Source: Bradyrhizobium sacchari (GTDB taxonomy: Bacteria; Pseudomonadota; Alphaproteobacteria; Rhizobiales; Xanthobacteraceae). From it: a stretch of 43,426 nucleotides of DNA. Made by a program: the position numbers and the translations under genes. Shown piece by piece: positions 31,994-41,317 of this stretch. The DNA lies in contig NZ_LWIG01000001.1 in assembly GCF_002068095.1 (NCBI RefSeq), forward strand, positions 317,891-361,316, given 5' to 3'. The notes below the pieces were generated by a model, which searched no databases, was not told the DNA's origin, and saw only the letters and a program-made list of their open reading frames with translations. Position 1 is the first letter of the stretch, and each line of letters starts with the position of its first letter.

Positions 31994-32701
31994 TTACGTC
32001 TGCTCAGCCTTCGCGAACCGGTCATCGAGCGCATAACCGGCGCCGCGGACGGTACGGATCGGGTCCTGCTCGCGGCCGAGATTGAGCAGCTTGCGCAGGC
32101 GGCCGATATGGACGTCGACGGTGCGTTCGTCGATGTAGATATCGCGGCCCCAGACGCTGTCGAGCAGCTGCTCGCGCGAGAACACGCGGCCGGGATGCTC
32201 CAGGAAGAACTCCAGCAGGCGATATTCGGTCGGGCCGAGATCGATCGGCCGGCCCGAGCGCGCGACGCGGCGCTTGTCGCGATCGAGCTCGATGTCGCCA
32301 TAGGCGAGCACGGTGGCGAGCCGCTCGGGGCTGGCGCGCCGCAACAGGCCCTTCACGCGCGCCAGCAGCTCGGGCACCGAGAACGGCTTGACGATGTAGT
32401 CGTCGGCGCCGGTCGCAAGCCCCCGCACCCGCTCGCTCTCCTCGCCGCGCGCGGTGAGCATGATGATCGGGAGCTGCTTGGTCTCGGGACGGGTCCGCAG
32501 CCGCCGGCACAGCTCGATGCCCGACAGGCCCGGCAGCATCCAATCGAGCACGATCAGATCGGGAATGTGTTCCTTGAGGCGGGTGTCGGCGTCATCGCCG
32601 CGCATCACCGTCTCGACGTCATAGCCGTCGCCTTCGAGGTTGTAGCGAAGAAGCTCGGTGAGAGCTTCCTCGTCCTCAACCACCATAATGCGTGCGCCCA
32701 T
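31994..32701 (-). CDS. phoB: Phosphate regulon response regulator PhoB
   Basis: A 235-residue OmpR/PhoB-type regulator. The receiver domain has the acidic pair in VVEDEEAL, phosphorylated Asp53 (VLDWMLPG), Thr82 in MLTARGE and Lys104 in YIVKPF. The DNA-binding winged helix spans about residues 130-228 (LGPTEYRLLEFFLEHPGRVFSREQLLDSVWG and DERTVDVHIGRLRKLL). PhoR phosphorylates it under phosphate starvation; it then binds PHO boxes such as the one upstream of pstS. It is the last gene of the pst block, 22 bp after phoU. Confidence 0.96.
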   Translation of the reverse strand: MGARIMVVEDEEALTELLRYNLEGDGYDVETVMRGDDADTRLKEHIPDLIVLDWMLPGLSGIELCRRLRTRPETKQLPIIMLTARGEESERVRGLATGADDYIVKPFSVPELLARVKGLLRRASPERLATVLAYGDIELDRDKRRVARSGRPIDLGPTEYRLLEFFLEHPGRVFSREQLLDSVWGRDIYIDERTVDVHIGRLRKLLNLGREQDPIRTVRGAGYALDDRFAKAEQT

Positions 32702-32723
32702 GGTGTCGTCGCTCCTTAAGTCT

Positions 32724-33440
32724 TCAGGTATTCGGAACCGTCGTGGCGAAGGTCGTCATGTCGCCCTTCGGCCGCTTGTCTGTGATCGCCTGGCCCTCGA
32801 TCATGTAGAACACGGTCTCGGCGATGTTGGTGGCGTGGTCGCCGATCCGCTCGATGTTCTTGGCGCAGAACATCAGATGGATGCAGAACGAGATGTTGCG
32901 CGGATCCTCCATCATGTAGGTGAGGAGCTCGCGGAATAGCGAGGTGCAGATGGCGTCGACTTCCTCGTCGCCCTTCCACACAGCCATCGCCGCCGGCAGA
33001 TCGTGCGCGGCATAGGCGTCCAGCACCGACTTGACCTGCTGCTGCACGAGGTCGGTCATGTGTTCCAGGCCGCGGAACAGCTTGAGCGGATGGAAATCGG
33101 TCTCCAGCGCGGCGACGCGCTTGCCCATGTTCTTGGCGAGGTCGCCGATGCGCTCGAGATCGGTCGCAACGCGCATGGCGCCGACGATCTCGCGCAGGTC
33201 GACCGCCATCGGCTGGCGGCGGGCGATGGTGAGCACGGCGCGCTCCTCGATCTTCTTCTGCAGCGCGTCGAGCTCGGCGTCGGTGGTGACGACGCGCTGG
33301 CCGAGCGCGACGTCGCGGCGGATCAGCGCGTCGACGGAATCGACGATCATGCGCTCGGCGATGCCGCCCATCTCGGCGACCAGGCGGGTGAGCTCCTGAA
33401 GGTCGGTATCGAAGGCTTTTGCAGTATGTTCAGAACCCAT
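32724..33440 (-). CDS. phoU: Phosphate-signalling protein PhoU
   Basis: A 238-residue all-helical PhoU protein made of two similar three-helix bundles. Each carries the metal-binding E/DxxxD pattern: RVATDLERIGDLAKNMGKR in the first and MFCAKNIERIGDHATNIAETV in the second. PhoU links the Pst transporter state to PhoR and keeps the Pho regulon off when phosphate is plentiful. It lies 11 bp after pstB and 22 bp before phoB in the same operon. Confidence 0.96.
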   Translation of the reverse strand: MGSEHTAKAFDTDLQELTRLVAEMGGIAERMIVDSVDALIRRDVALGQRVVTTDAELDALQKKIEERAVLTIARRQPMAVDLREIVGAMRVATDLERIGDLAKNMGKRVAALETDFHPLKLFRGLEHMTDLVQQQVKSVLDAYAAHDLPAAMAVWKGDEEVDAICTSLFRELLTYMMEDPRNISFCIHLMFCAKNIERIGDHATNIAETVFYMIEGQAITDKRPKGDMTTFATTVPNT

Positions 33441-33451
33441 GTCCTGTCTCC

Positions 33452-34273
33452 TCAGCCGAACCGGCCGGTGATGTAATCCTGCGTGCGCCGATCGCTCGGC
33501 GACGTGAAGATCTTGCTGGTGTCGTCGAACTCGATCAGCTCGCCGAGATACATGAAGGCGGTCTTGTCGGAGACGCGCGCCGCCTGTTGCATGTTGTGGG
33601 TGACGATCGCGATCGTGTAGTTCTCGGACAGCTCCTGGATCAGCTCTTCGACCTTGGCGGTCGAGATCGGGTCGAGGGCCGAGCAGGGCTCGTCGAACAA
33701 GATCACCTCAGGGCGCACCGCGACGGTGCGGGCGATGCAGAGGCGCTGCTGCTGGCCGCCGGAGAGCGACAGACCGGAGGCGTTGAGCTTGTCCTTGACC
33801 TCGTTCCACAGCGCGCCGCCGCGCAGTGCCTTCTCGACGCGGTCGTCCATCTCGGACTTCGAGATCTTCTCGTAGAGGCGGATGCCGAAGGCGATGTTCT
33901 CGTAGATCGTCATCGGGAACGGCGTCGGCTTCTGGAACACCATGCCGACGCGGGCGCGCAGCAGGTTGAGGTCCAGCTTGGGATCGAGGATGTTGGTCTG
34001 GTCGAGCATCAGCTGACCGGTGACGCGCTGGCCCGGATAGAGGTCGTACATCCGGTTGAAGATGCGCAGCAGCGTGGACTTGCCGCAACCCGACGGGCCG
34101 ATGAACGCGGTGACGCGGTTGGTGCCCAGCGTCAGGTTGATGTTCTTCAGCGCGTGGTGCTCGCCGTAATAGAAGTTGAGGTTGCGCACCGTCACCTTGG
34201 CGGGGGCTTCCGGCAACGGCTGCTGCGAGGCGAGATGGGCGTTGGAACTCACGGATACGGAAAGGTCGGTCAT
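33452..34273 (-). CDS. pstB: Phosphate ABC transporter ATP-binding protein PstB
   Basis: A 273-residue ATPase with Walker [10 protein letters not shown] (residues 59-67), the PstB-type region [20 protein letters not shown], signature [13 protein letters not shown], Walker [14 protein letters not shown] and the switch His in [11 protein letters not shown]. It powers phosphate import through PstA and PstC. A tail of about 20 extra residues precedes the conserved domain. The start codon overlaps the pstA stop (ATGA), showing coupling. Confidence 0.97.
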   Translation of the reverse strand: MTDLSVSVSSNAHLASQQPLPEAPAKVTVRNLNFYYGEHHALKNINLTLGTNRVTAFIGPSGCGKSTLLRIFNRMYDLYPGQRVTGQLMLDQTNILDPKLDLNLLRARVGMVFQKPTPFPMTIYENIAFGIRLYEKISKSEMDDRVEKALRGGALWNEVKDKLNASGLSLSGGQQQRLCIARTVAVRPEVILFDEPCSALDPISTAKVEELIQELSENYTIAIVTHNMQQAARVSDKTAFMYLGELIEFDDTSKIFTSPSDRRTQDYITGRFG

Positions 34274-35115
34274 TTTGCAGTCCTCTCGGCGCCGAGGATG
34301 CGCGCGCCAATGTTCAGGGCAAGCACGGTGATCGTGATCAGCAGCGCGCCGCTCCAGGCGAGCTGCTTCCAGTAGGCGTAGGGGCTCTGCACGAAATTGT
34401 TGATGGTGACCGGCAGGTTCGCCATCGTCTTGTTCAGGCCGAGGCTGAAGAACTGGTTCGACAGCGCGGTGAAGAGCAGCGGCGCGGTCTCGCCGGCGAC
34501 GCGGGCGGTGGCGAGCAGCACGCCGGTGATGAGACCTGAGCGTGCCGCACGATAGGCGATGCGCTTGATCACCAGCGAGCGCGGCAGACCGAGCGCGGAG
34601 GCCGCCTCGCGCAGCGCGTTCGGCACCAGCAGCAGCATGTCCTCGGTCGTGCGCAGCACCACCGGGATGACGATGACGGCGAGCGCGAGCGCCCCCGCAA
34701 TCGCCGAGAAGCCGCGCATCGGCACCACCACCGCGCCGTAGATGAACAGGCCGATGATGATCGAGGGCGCCGAGAGCAGGATGTCGTTGATGAAGCGGAT
34801 CACCGAGGTCAGCTTGTCGTTGCGGCCGTATTCGGCGAGATAGGTGCCGGCGAACAGGCCTAGCGGCGCGCCGATGCCGACGCCGAGCACGGTCATGATG
34901 ATCGAGCCGACGATCGCGTTGCGCAGGCCGCCTTCGCTCGAGCCCGGAGGCGGCGTGTCCGCGACGAAGATCTGCAGGTTCAGACCGGCGATGCCGTTGT
35001 AGAGCAGCGTGATCAGGATCAGCGCGAGCCAGGTGACGCCGAAGGCGGCGGCGCCGATGCAGAGCCCGCGGATGACGATGTCCTTGCGGCGCCGGCGTGC
35101 GTAAATCGGGTTCAT
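34270..35115 (-). CDS. pstA: Phosphate ABC transporter permease PstA
   Basis: A 281-residue inner-membrane permease with six hydrophobic segments. It contains the BPD_transp_1 EAA-like loop ([24 protein letters not shown]), [14 protein letters not shown] and the Arg/Glu residues typical of phosphate permeases ([17 protein letters not shown]). With PstC it forms the phosphate channel. The ATG lies 1 nt after the pstC stop, and its stop overlaps the pstB start. Confidence 0.95.
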   Translation of the reverse strand: MNPIYARRRRKDIVIRGLCIGAAAFGVTWLALILITLLYNGIAGLNLQIFVADTPPPGSSEGGLRNAIVGSIIMTVLGVGIGAPLGLFAGTYLAEYGRNDKLTSVIRFINDILLSAPSIIIGLFIYGAVVVPMRGFSAIAGALALAVIVIPVVLRTTEDMLLLVPNALREAASALGLPRSLVIKRIAYRAARSGLITGVLLATARVAGETAPLLFTALSNQFFSLGLNKTMANLPVTINNFVQSPYAYWKQLAWSGALLITITVLALNIGARILGAERTAK

Positions 35116-35116
35116 G

Positions 35117-36115
35117 TCACTTCCCCGCCTTCTTTTCCAGACGCAGCAGCATCAGCCGTGCGCCTGCGAGCACGAAGAACGTCAGCACGAACAGCAGGAG
35201 GCCGAGCAGGATCAGGCCGGACTGGTGCAGGCCGTCGCTCTCGGCGAACTCGGATGCGATCGCCGCCGAGATCGTGGTGCCGGGCGCGAAGATCGACGAG
35301 GAGATCCGGAACGAGTTGCCGATGATGAAAGTCACCGCCATGGTCTCGCCGAGCGCGCGGCCCAGCGCCAGCATGACGCCGCCGATGATGCCGACGCGGG
35401 TGTAGGGGATCACCACGCTGCGCACGACTTCCCAGGTGGTGCAGCCGACGCCGTAGGCCGCCTCCTTCAGCACCGGGGGCACCGTCTTGAACACGTCGAC
35501 CGAAATCGAGGTGATGAAGGGCAACACCATGATGGCGAGGATCAGCGCGGCGTTGAACAGGCTGAGATAAGACGGCGGGCCGGCGAAGATCGCACCGAGC
35601 ACGGGCACGCCGTCGAAGATCTTGATCATGAAGGGCTGGAAGGTGTTGGCCAGGAACGGGCCCAGCACGAAGAAGCCCCACATACCGTAGATGATCGAGG
35701 GGATGCCGGCGAGCAGTTCGACCGCCATGCCGATCGGGCGGCGCAGCCATTGCGGGCAGAGCTCGGTGAGGAAGATCGCAATGCCGAGACCGACCGGGAT
35801 GGCGATCAGCATCGCGATGAAGGAGGTGACCAGCGTGCCGTACATCGGCCCGAGCGCGCCCAGCACGGGCGGATCGGCCGACGGCGCCCAGCGCTGCGTC
35901 CACAGGAAGGAGAGGCCGTACGCCTTCATCGCCGGGAAGGCGCCGACGATCAGCGAGATGATGATGCCGCCGAGGATGAGCAGCACCGAGATCGCGGACA
36001 GCCGCGTGATCCAGTAGAAGGTGAGATCGCCGAGCTTGAACGCGCTCAAGGCCTTGGCGCGATCATACGGTCCGGCGGCATCTATTACGTTGCTCTCGAC
36101 AGCCATCTCAGCCAC
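35117..36115 (-). CDS. pstC: Phosphate ABC transporter permease PstC
   Basis: A 332-residue inner-membrane permease with about six helices and the PstC pattern: [17 protein letters not shown], a periplasmic loop with [63 protein letters not shown] (EAA loop), and [19 protein letters not shown]. It is separated from pstS by 125 bp that contain a stem-loop, so its level is probably below that of the binding protein. Confidence 0.95.
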   Translation of the reverse strand: MAEMAVESNVIDAAGPYDRAKALSAFKLGDLTFYWITRLSAISVLLILGGIIISLIVGAFPAMKAYGLSFLWTQRWAPSADPPVLGALGPMYGTLVTSFIAMLIAIPVGLGIAIFLTELCPQWLRRPIGMAVELLAGIPSIIYGMWGFFVLGPFLANTFQPFMIKIFDGVPVLGAIFAGPPSYLSLFNAALILAIMVLPFITSISVDVFKTVPPVLKEAAYGVGCTTWEVVRSVVIPYTRVGIIGGVMLALGRALGETMAVTFIIGNSFRISSSIFAPGTTISAAIASEFAESDGLHQSGLILLGLLLFVLTFFVLAGARLMLLRLEKKAGK

Positions 36116-36162
36116 GCCGATCCCCTGTACCCGTTATTTATATACGCTTGTTGTTGGTGGCG

Positions 36163-36196
36163 CGCTCCGGATGCGGCGTGCGGCCGATCCGGAGCG
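36163..36196 (-). promoter_or_regulatory. Stem-loop between pstS and pstC
   Basis: cgctccggat (36163-36172) and atccggagcg (36187-36196) form a perfect 10-bp stem with a 14-nt loop. There is no following T-run on the minus strand. It likely stabilises the pstS message or reduces read-through into pstC. Confidence 0.65.
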
Positions 36197-36240
36197 GAAG
36201 TCTTGGATCGTCCCGGCATCAGGACCGGGCCAGGAGCGCC

Positions 36241-37254
36241 TTAGCTCTTGATCTCGGCAGCCCAGGTCTTCTCGATCAGGGTCACGACGCCCTCGGGCAT
36301 CGGGATGTAGTCGAGCTCCTCAGCCGCCTTGCCGCCGTTCTTGAACGCCCAGCGGAAGAACTTGATGGCTTCCTGCGAGGCCGCCTTGTCGGTGGCTTCC
36401 TTGTGCATGAGGATGAAGGTCGCCGCGGTGATCGGCCAGGACTTGTCGCCGGGCTGGTCGGTCAGGATGACGTAGTAGCCGGGAGCCTTGGCCCAGTCGG
36501 CGTTGGAAGCGGCCGCCTGGAAGGCTTCGACGGTGGGCTGCACCGGCTTGCCGGCCTTGTTGACGAGACCGGTGTAGGTCAGCTTGTTCTGCTTGGCATA
36601 GGCGTACTCGACATAGCCGATCGAGTTCTTGGTCTGGCTGATGTTGCCCGACACGCCTTCATTGCCCTTGGCGCCGACGCCGACCGGCCACTCGACGGCC
36701 GTGCCTTCGCCGACTTTGCTCTTCCAATCGGCGCTGGCCTTGGAGAGGTAGTTGGTGAAGTTGAAGGTGGTGCCCGAACCGTCCGAGCGGCGGACCACGG
36801 TGATTGCGTCCGACGGCAGCTTCACGTTCGGATTGAGCTTCTTGATCGCGGTGTCGTCCCACTTTGTGATCTTGCCGAGATAGATGCTGGCCAGGGTTTC
36901 GCCGTCGAACACCAGCTCGCCCGGCTTCACGCCCTCGATGTTGACGACGGGGACGATGGCGCCCATCACCATCGGCCACTGGACGAGGCCGTCCTTCTCG
37001 AGTTGCTCGGCCTTGAGCGGCGCGTCGCTGGCGCCGAAGGTCACGGTCTTGGCCTGGATCTGCTTGATCCCGCCGCCCGAGCCGATCGACTGGTAGTTCA
37101 GACCGTTGCCGGTCTCCTTCTTGTAGGCGTCAGCCCATTTGGAATAGATCGGGAACGGGAAGGTCGCGCCGGCGCCCGTGATATCGGCAGCAAAGGCCGC
37201 CGTCGTCGTTGCGGCGACCAAGCCGGCAGCGACGATCGTTTTGATGAAATTCAT
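36241..37254 (-). CDS. pstS: Periplasmic phosphate-binding protein PstS
   Basis: A 337-residue binding protein. The ATG at 37254 (ggag upstream) starts a signal peptide [18 protein letters not shown] with cleavage after AFA; the mature chain begins [18 protein letters not shown], a PstS hallmark. Phosphate ligands are expected in [18 protein letters not shown] and [17 protein letters not shown]. It captures phosphate for PstCAB. An open frame reaching 37377 adds residues without signal-peptide character and overlaps the PHO box, so it is not the real start. Regulation by PhoB is supported by an 18-bp PHO box 100 bp upstream. Confidence 0.96.
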   Translation of the reverse strand: MNFIKTIVAAGLVAATTTAAFAADITGAGATFPFPIYSKWADAYKKETGNGLNYQSIGSGGGIKQIQAKTVTFGASDAPLKAEQLEKDGLVQWPMVMGAIVPVVNIEGVKPGELVFDGETLASIYLGKITKWDDTAIKKLNPNVKLPSDAITVVRRSDGSGTTFNFTNYLSKASADWKSKVGEGTAVEWPVGVGAKGNEGVSGNISQTKNSIGYVEYAYAKQNKLTYTGLVNKAGKPVQPTVEAFQAAASNADWAKAPGYYVILTDQPGDKSWPITAATFILMHKEATDKAASQEAIKFFRWAFKNGGKAAEELDYIPMPEGVVTLIEKTWAAEIKS

Positions 37255-37337
37255 GCTGGTCTCCATACAGGGGAGCGAAGCGCCATCCGCGCCCGATCGC
37301 GCTCCCCGCGCCGCCCCTTTAGGAGCAGTCGGCTGTG

Positions 37338-37371
37338 CTTTTACGAAGGTTTCGTGACAGCTGGATGACAC
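37338..37371 (-). promoter_or_regulatory. PHO box and -10 element of pstS
   Basis: On the minus strand the 18-bp sequence gtgtcatccagctgtcac (37371-37354) fits the PhoB pattern of two ctgtcat-like 7-mers with a 4-bp spacer. A -10-like taaaag (37343-37338) follows after 10 bp, the usual distance for PhoB-activated promoters that lack a -35 box. Confidence 0.8.
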
Positions 37372-37398
37372 AACCAAGCGGCTGAAATCACTTCGGTT

Positions 37399-38697
37399 TC
37401 AGCTCTGCGCTGAAGTCTTCACCTGGGGAAAACAGGCCGTGAAGGTGGCGCCCTGTTTCGGCACGCTCTCGATCAGAAGTCGGCCGCGATGACGGTTAAG
37501 AATATGTTTCACCAGCGATAATCCGAGCCCGGTTCCACCCTGTGAGCGGCTGTCGCCGACATCGACCCGGTAGAAGCGCTCGGTCAGCCGCGGCAGGTGC
37601 TCCGGGGCGATGCCGGGGCCGAAATCGCGGACCATGACCCGGATTTCCTGAGTTCCGTCAGTGGCGGCGCTCGAGGTCAGCGACACGATGACGCGTCCGC
37701 CCGAGGCACCGTATTTGAGCGCATTCTCGATCAAGTTCTCGAACAGGCGGAGCAGTTCCTCGCGGTCGCCCGCGATCATCACCGGCGGCTCCGGCAGATG
37801 GATATCGACCTCGACCTGGCGCTCGCGCGCCAGCGGCTCGAGCCCGTCGGCGACCTGACGGATGATCGGCTGCAGGTCGACCAGGGTGTCGGGCCGGACA
37901 TGGGCCGACAGCTCGACCCGCGACAGCGACAACAGATCGTCGATCAGGCGCGCCATGCGGCTCGCCTGGTTGTGCATGATGCCGAGGAAACGCTCGCGCG
38001 CCCTGGGGTCGTCCTTGGCCTGGCCCTGCAGCGTGTCGATGAAGCCCGAGAGCGCGGCGAGCGGTGTGCGAAGCTCGTGGCTGGCATTGGCGACGAAGTC
38101 GGCGCGCATCTCCTCGACCCGGCGCAGCGGCGTCTGGTCGTGGAACGTCATCAGCATGCATTTGTCGGCGCCACCGAACGAGGTCGGCACCGGCACCGGC
38201 GTGATGATCAGCTCCATCCAGCGATCGACCGGGACATGGTCGAGATAGGTCGCGCGGCGCGGCTCCGTGGTCGCGATCGACTCGCGCAGCGCCGTGATGA
38301 TCTCCGGCGAGCGCAGCGCGAACTGGGCGAGCTCGTTGCGGCGCAGCGCCGGCGCGAGCTGGGCGGCTGCGGCATTGAGATGGATGACGCGGCCGGCGCG
38401 GTCGAGCAGCACGGCCGGATCCGGCATGCCGGCGACGACCGCGGCCACCGCAGCGCTCTCGACCGGATTGATGCGCCGGACATCGTCGCGCGAGGCGGCG
38501 GTATCGTGCAGCCGCCAGGGAATCAGCGCCGCGGCGGCGATGCAGAGGAACACGGCGATGGCGTGCAGCGCCGACAATTCGCCGAGCGAGACCACCACCG
38601 ACAGCGCCAGCGCAGCGGCGATCAGGATGATCGTCGAGTGCCGCAGCCGGTCGGACCAGGGCTGGGCGGCGGGAGAAGAAGGGGCGTCGATCGCCAT
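37399..38697 (-). CDS. phoR: Phosphate regulon sensor histidine kinase PhoR
   Basis: A 432-residue membrane sensor kinase. Two hydrophobic segments lie at about residues 22-40 and 43-61, followed by a PAS domain (VVAGMPDPAVLLDRAGRVIHLN), the HisKA box NASHELRTPLAALSGF with His207, and the HATPase_c domain (N box LFENLIENALKYG, G boxes DFGPGIAPEHL and GGTGLGLSLVKHI). It phosphorylates PhoB under phosphate limitation. It precedes pstS by 144 bp. A 7-bp hairpin (37381-37403) overlaps its stop codon. Confidence 0.94.
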   Translation of the reverse strand: MAIDAPSSPAAQPWSDRLRHSTIILIAAALALSVVVSLGELSALHAIAVFLCIAAAALIPWRLHDTAASRDDVRRINPVESAAVAAVVAGMPDPAVLLDRAGRVIHLNAAAAQLAPALRRNELAQFALRSPEIITALRESIATTEPRRATYLDHVPVDRWMELIITPVPVPTSFGGADKCMLMTFHDQTPLRRVEEMRADFVANASHELRTPLAALSGFIDTLQGQAKDDPRARERFLGIMHNQASRMARLIDDLLSLSRVELSAHVRPDTLVDLQPIIRQVADGLEPLARERQVEVDIHLPEPPVMIAGDREELLRLFENLIENALKYGASGGRVIVSLTSSAATDGTQEIRVMVRDFGPGIAPEHLPRLTERFYRVDVGDSRSQGGTGLGLSLVKHILNRHRGRLLIESVPKQGATFTACFPQVKTSAQS

Positions 38698-38745
38698 CGG
38701 GGCGGGCTTCTCCTGGAGGGACTTCTTTTAAGGAACTGGCGCCAG

Positions 38746-39801
38746 TCAGACGCCGCCGTCCCTGCGCTCTCTCACATAGGCGGCTTCCGGCGCCGGGCCG
38801 GGGTCGAGCTTGAGCGCCGCCTGCTGCAAGCGCTTCGATCGGGCGCCGATTATAACTTCGCGAAACGTCAGCAAGATTACAGATATGACGAAGGGGGACA
38901 GATAATAGAGCACGCGGAACAGGAGCATGCCGCCCAGCAGCTCCTCCCGGTCCATCTGCCAGAGGCCGACCAGCATGGCGGCGTCGAACACGCCGAGGCC
39001 CCCGGGCGAGTGGCTGGCAAAGCCGAGCAGGGTGGCCGACACGAAGATCACCGCGACCACGACAAAGCCGAGATTGGGTTCGTCCGGGACCAGCACATAC
39101 ATAGCCAGCGCGCAGAAGCCGAGGTCGATGATGCCGATCGCGATCTGGAGCAGCGTCAACGGTCCGCCCGGCAGCACCACAGTCCAGGGCCCGCGGCCGA
39201 CCACGCGCGGCTGGGTCCAGACCCAGACCACATAGCCGACCAGCGCCACGATGATCATCAGCGCCAGCGTCCGGTTCAGCCAGGGCGGCAACTGGTCGAT
39301 CGAAGCCGCGGCCTCCGGATGATAGGCGATGCCGAGGCCGAGCACGGCGGCATTGCCGAGCCAGAAGGTCAGGCCGGCGAGGAAACAGATTTTTGCGACG
39401 TCGATCGCGTTCAGGCCGTAGGCCGAATAGATGCGATAGCGCACCGCGCCGCCGGTGAAGACGCTGGCGCCGACATTGTGGCCGATCGAATAGCTGGTGA
39501 AGGCGGCAAGCGCGTTGATGCGGTAGGGCACATGGGCATGGCCGATCGCGCGCGTGGCGAACAGGTCGTAGAAGGTCAGGGTGAAATAGCCCGCGGCGAC
39601 GAACAGCGCGGCCATCGCAATCTGGCTCGGCTCGGTGCTCTTGATCGCTTCGAGGACCTCGTTGACATCGATGCCGCGCAGCATGTGATAGAGCACATAA
39701 CAAGCGATGCCGATGACCGCGACGCTGATCACAACTCCAAGCTTATGCAGGATTTGCTTCTGGCGCAGAAACGTCATCGCCCTGCGTATGGCTTCCAGCA
39801 T
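38746..39801 (-). CDS. UPF0104 / LPG-synthase-TM family membrane protein
   Basis: A 351-residue inner-membrane protein with about eight hydrophobic segments. It matches the lysylphosphatidylglycerol synthase TM region family (PF03706), the flippase-like half of MprF, with TSYSIGHNVGASVFTGGAVRYRIYSAYGL, FLAGLTFWLGNAAVLGLG and the conserved ASHSPGGLGVFDAAML. The catalytic aminoacyl-transfer domain of MprF is absent. Members are thought to move or bind lipids. It lies 48 bp upstream of phoR on the same strand and may be co-transcribed, but a functional link to phosphate sensing is not shown. Confidence 0.82.
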   Translation of the reverse strand: MLEAIRRAMTFLRQKQILHKLGVVISVAVIGIACYVLYHMLRGIDVNEVLEAIKSTEPSQIAMAALFVAAGYFTLTFYDLFATRAIGHAHVPYRINALAAFTSYSIGHNVGASVFTGGAVRYRIYSAYGLNAIDVAKICFLAGLTFWLGNAAVLGLGIAYHPEAAASIDQLPPWLNRTLALMIIVALVGYVVWVWTQPRVVGRGPWTVVLPGGPLTLLQIAIGIIDLGFCALAMYVLVPDEPNLGFVVVAVIFVSATLLGFASHSPGGLGVFDAAMLVGLWQMDREELLGGMLLFRVLYYLSPFVISVILLTFREVIIGARSKRLQQAALKLDPGPAPEAAYVRERRDGGV

Positions 39802-40384
39802 CTAGACCTCGAACAACGCTTCAGCGGCCAGGACGGCCGGCGAACAGGCGAACGACACACTGGCACGCGACGGCCCCTCACCGCCGGCTCCGGCATCACC
39901 CACGCCCCCCGTCTCTCCACTAGCGCGTTTTGGCGCGGAGTGGAATTCGGCAATTCGAACAAAAACACGTGCCTTCAATGTTTTAGGCAGGTTGCGGGCT
40001 CCGGATGCACGATTTGGCGCTTTCGGCGGCAAGGCCTGACGCGAATCTCCGTGGTGATCCTGCGCAGTCGGCATGAAGGTTTGATGATTTCGGCCGCACA
40101 ATGTTCCGTCACGCCTTAAGCCGAAATCAATCTATGGGCCGCGCCGGCCTGTTGAAAGAGGGGGAGATCCCGGAGCTTCGTTGACGGATTTCGCCTGTGC
40201 CGAAAGGCCGCGGTGCAGCAGCGACCTTTCGGAGCGTTCCGGATCAGTGCCGCGCTGCGGCAACGGCGGCCACGATTTCGTCGGTACCGGGAAAGTGCCT
40301 TGCGGCAGGCGGCAACCAACAATGCCGTTACCGACCTTGGCCTGGAATACCCGCCCTTGCCGGGTACACTCCATTACGGCCGCG
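39802..40384. other. 583-bp intergenic region without recognised gene
   Basis: Between the UPF0104 gene and dbjA. No frame here has coding character. It holds small inverted repeats, for example ccgaaagg (40200-40207) / cctttcgg (40225-40232), and a bulged hairpin near 39918-39944 around gcgcgttttggcgcg. The upstream gene on the minus strand should have its promoter here. A small RNA is possible but I see no known family. Confidence 0.55.
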
Positions 40385-41317
40385 TCAGGCCGCAAGCTGT
40401 GGGCGCGCAGCCTCGATGCCGGCGATCCAGCCCGCGACAGAGCGGCCGATCGCCTCGGGGTGATCCTCCTGGAGGTAGTGCAGCCCGGGTCCGAGATGAA
40501 CATGCGCACAATGCTTCAGCGAGCTGGCGAACTGCCCGGCGAATTCCGGCGCGACGAGTGCACCGGGCGCGCCCGAGAACAGCAGCTTCGGATAAGACGA
40601 TGCAGCGAGCGCGGCATGTGCGGATTGCAGCGTCTCGTAGACGTCGGCAGGCTCGCCCTCGATCGGCAGTTCGCGGGGAAAGGCGAGGACGGGACGGCGA
40701 CTCGCCGGCGTCGGGAACGGCGCGCGATACGGCGCCATCTCGTCGTCGCTGAGCTTGCGCACGATGCCGCCGGGCAGCACGCGTTCGACGAATGCGTTGG
40801 CCTCGAGGATCATGGCCTCGCCCTCGCCCGGCGTCCTGAACTTGCGGAATACGGCCCTCGCCGCCTCGGCGTGGTCCTGTTCCTCCGCGACCTCAGTGTG
40901 GTGAAAGTCCTGCCAGGTCGGCATCGGCCGGATGAACTCCATGAAAGCAAGTCCGCGCACGAAGTCCGGCCGGCGCGCGGCGAGATGAAATGCGAGCGCG
41001 GTGCCCCAGTCCTGCGCGACGAGATAGGCCGAGGAGATGCCGAGCTCGTCGATCAGCGCATCGAGATAGCGGGCGTGATCGAAGAAGCGATAGGCCATAT
41101 CGGGCTTGCCGGACTGACCGAAGCCGATCAGGTCGGGCGCGACGCAACGCGCGAGCGGTGACACCAGCGGCAGGATGTTGCGCCAGATGTGCGAGGACGT
41201 CGGATTGCCGTGCAGGAATAGCGCTATCGGCGCATCTTTTGCGCCCGCCTCGCGATAGGCCATATTGCTTCCCAGGACTGATGCGGTTCGGATTGCGATT
41301 TCGGCCGGCTTGGTCAT
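40385..41317 (-). CDS. dbjA: Haloalkane dehalogenase, DbjA-like
   Basis: A 310-residue alpha/beta hydrolase that replaces halogen by hydroxyl in halogenated alkanes. Catalytic residues sit as in DbjA: nucleophile Asp103 with Trp104 (AQDWGTAL), halide-binding Asn38 in LHGNPTSSHIW, Glu127 in FMEFIRP, and His280 in GLHYLQEDHP. The sequence also follows DbjA in the insert between strand 3 and the first helix. The ATG at 41317 overlaps the stop of the tetR gene (ATGA) with aaggag in front. A longer open frame upstream lies inside tetR and is not coding. The regulator is therefore co-transcribed and probably responds to a substrate or product. Confidence 0.93.
   Translation of the reverse strand: MTKPAEIAIRTASVLGSNMAYREAGAKDAPIALFLHGNPTSSHIWRNILPLVSPLARCVAPDLIGFGQSGKPDMAYRFFDHARYLDALIDELGISSAYLVAQDWGTALAFHLAARRPDFVRGLAFMEFIRPMPTWQDFHHTEVAEEQDHAEAARAVFRKFRTPGEGEAMILEANAFVERVLPGGIVRKLSDDEMAPYRAPFPTPASRRPVLAFPRELPIEGEPADVYETLQSAHAALAASSYPKLLFSGAPGALVAPEFAGQFASSLKHCAHVHLGPGLHYLQEDHPEAIGRSVAGWIAGIEAARPQLAA

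Noticed and set aside
37597..40119. 840-codon open frame on the plus strand
   Set aside because: It is antisense to phoR and the UPF0104 gene. The product is low in hydrophobic structure, rich in Asp/Arg/His/Gln, and matches nothing known.
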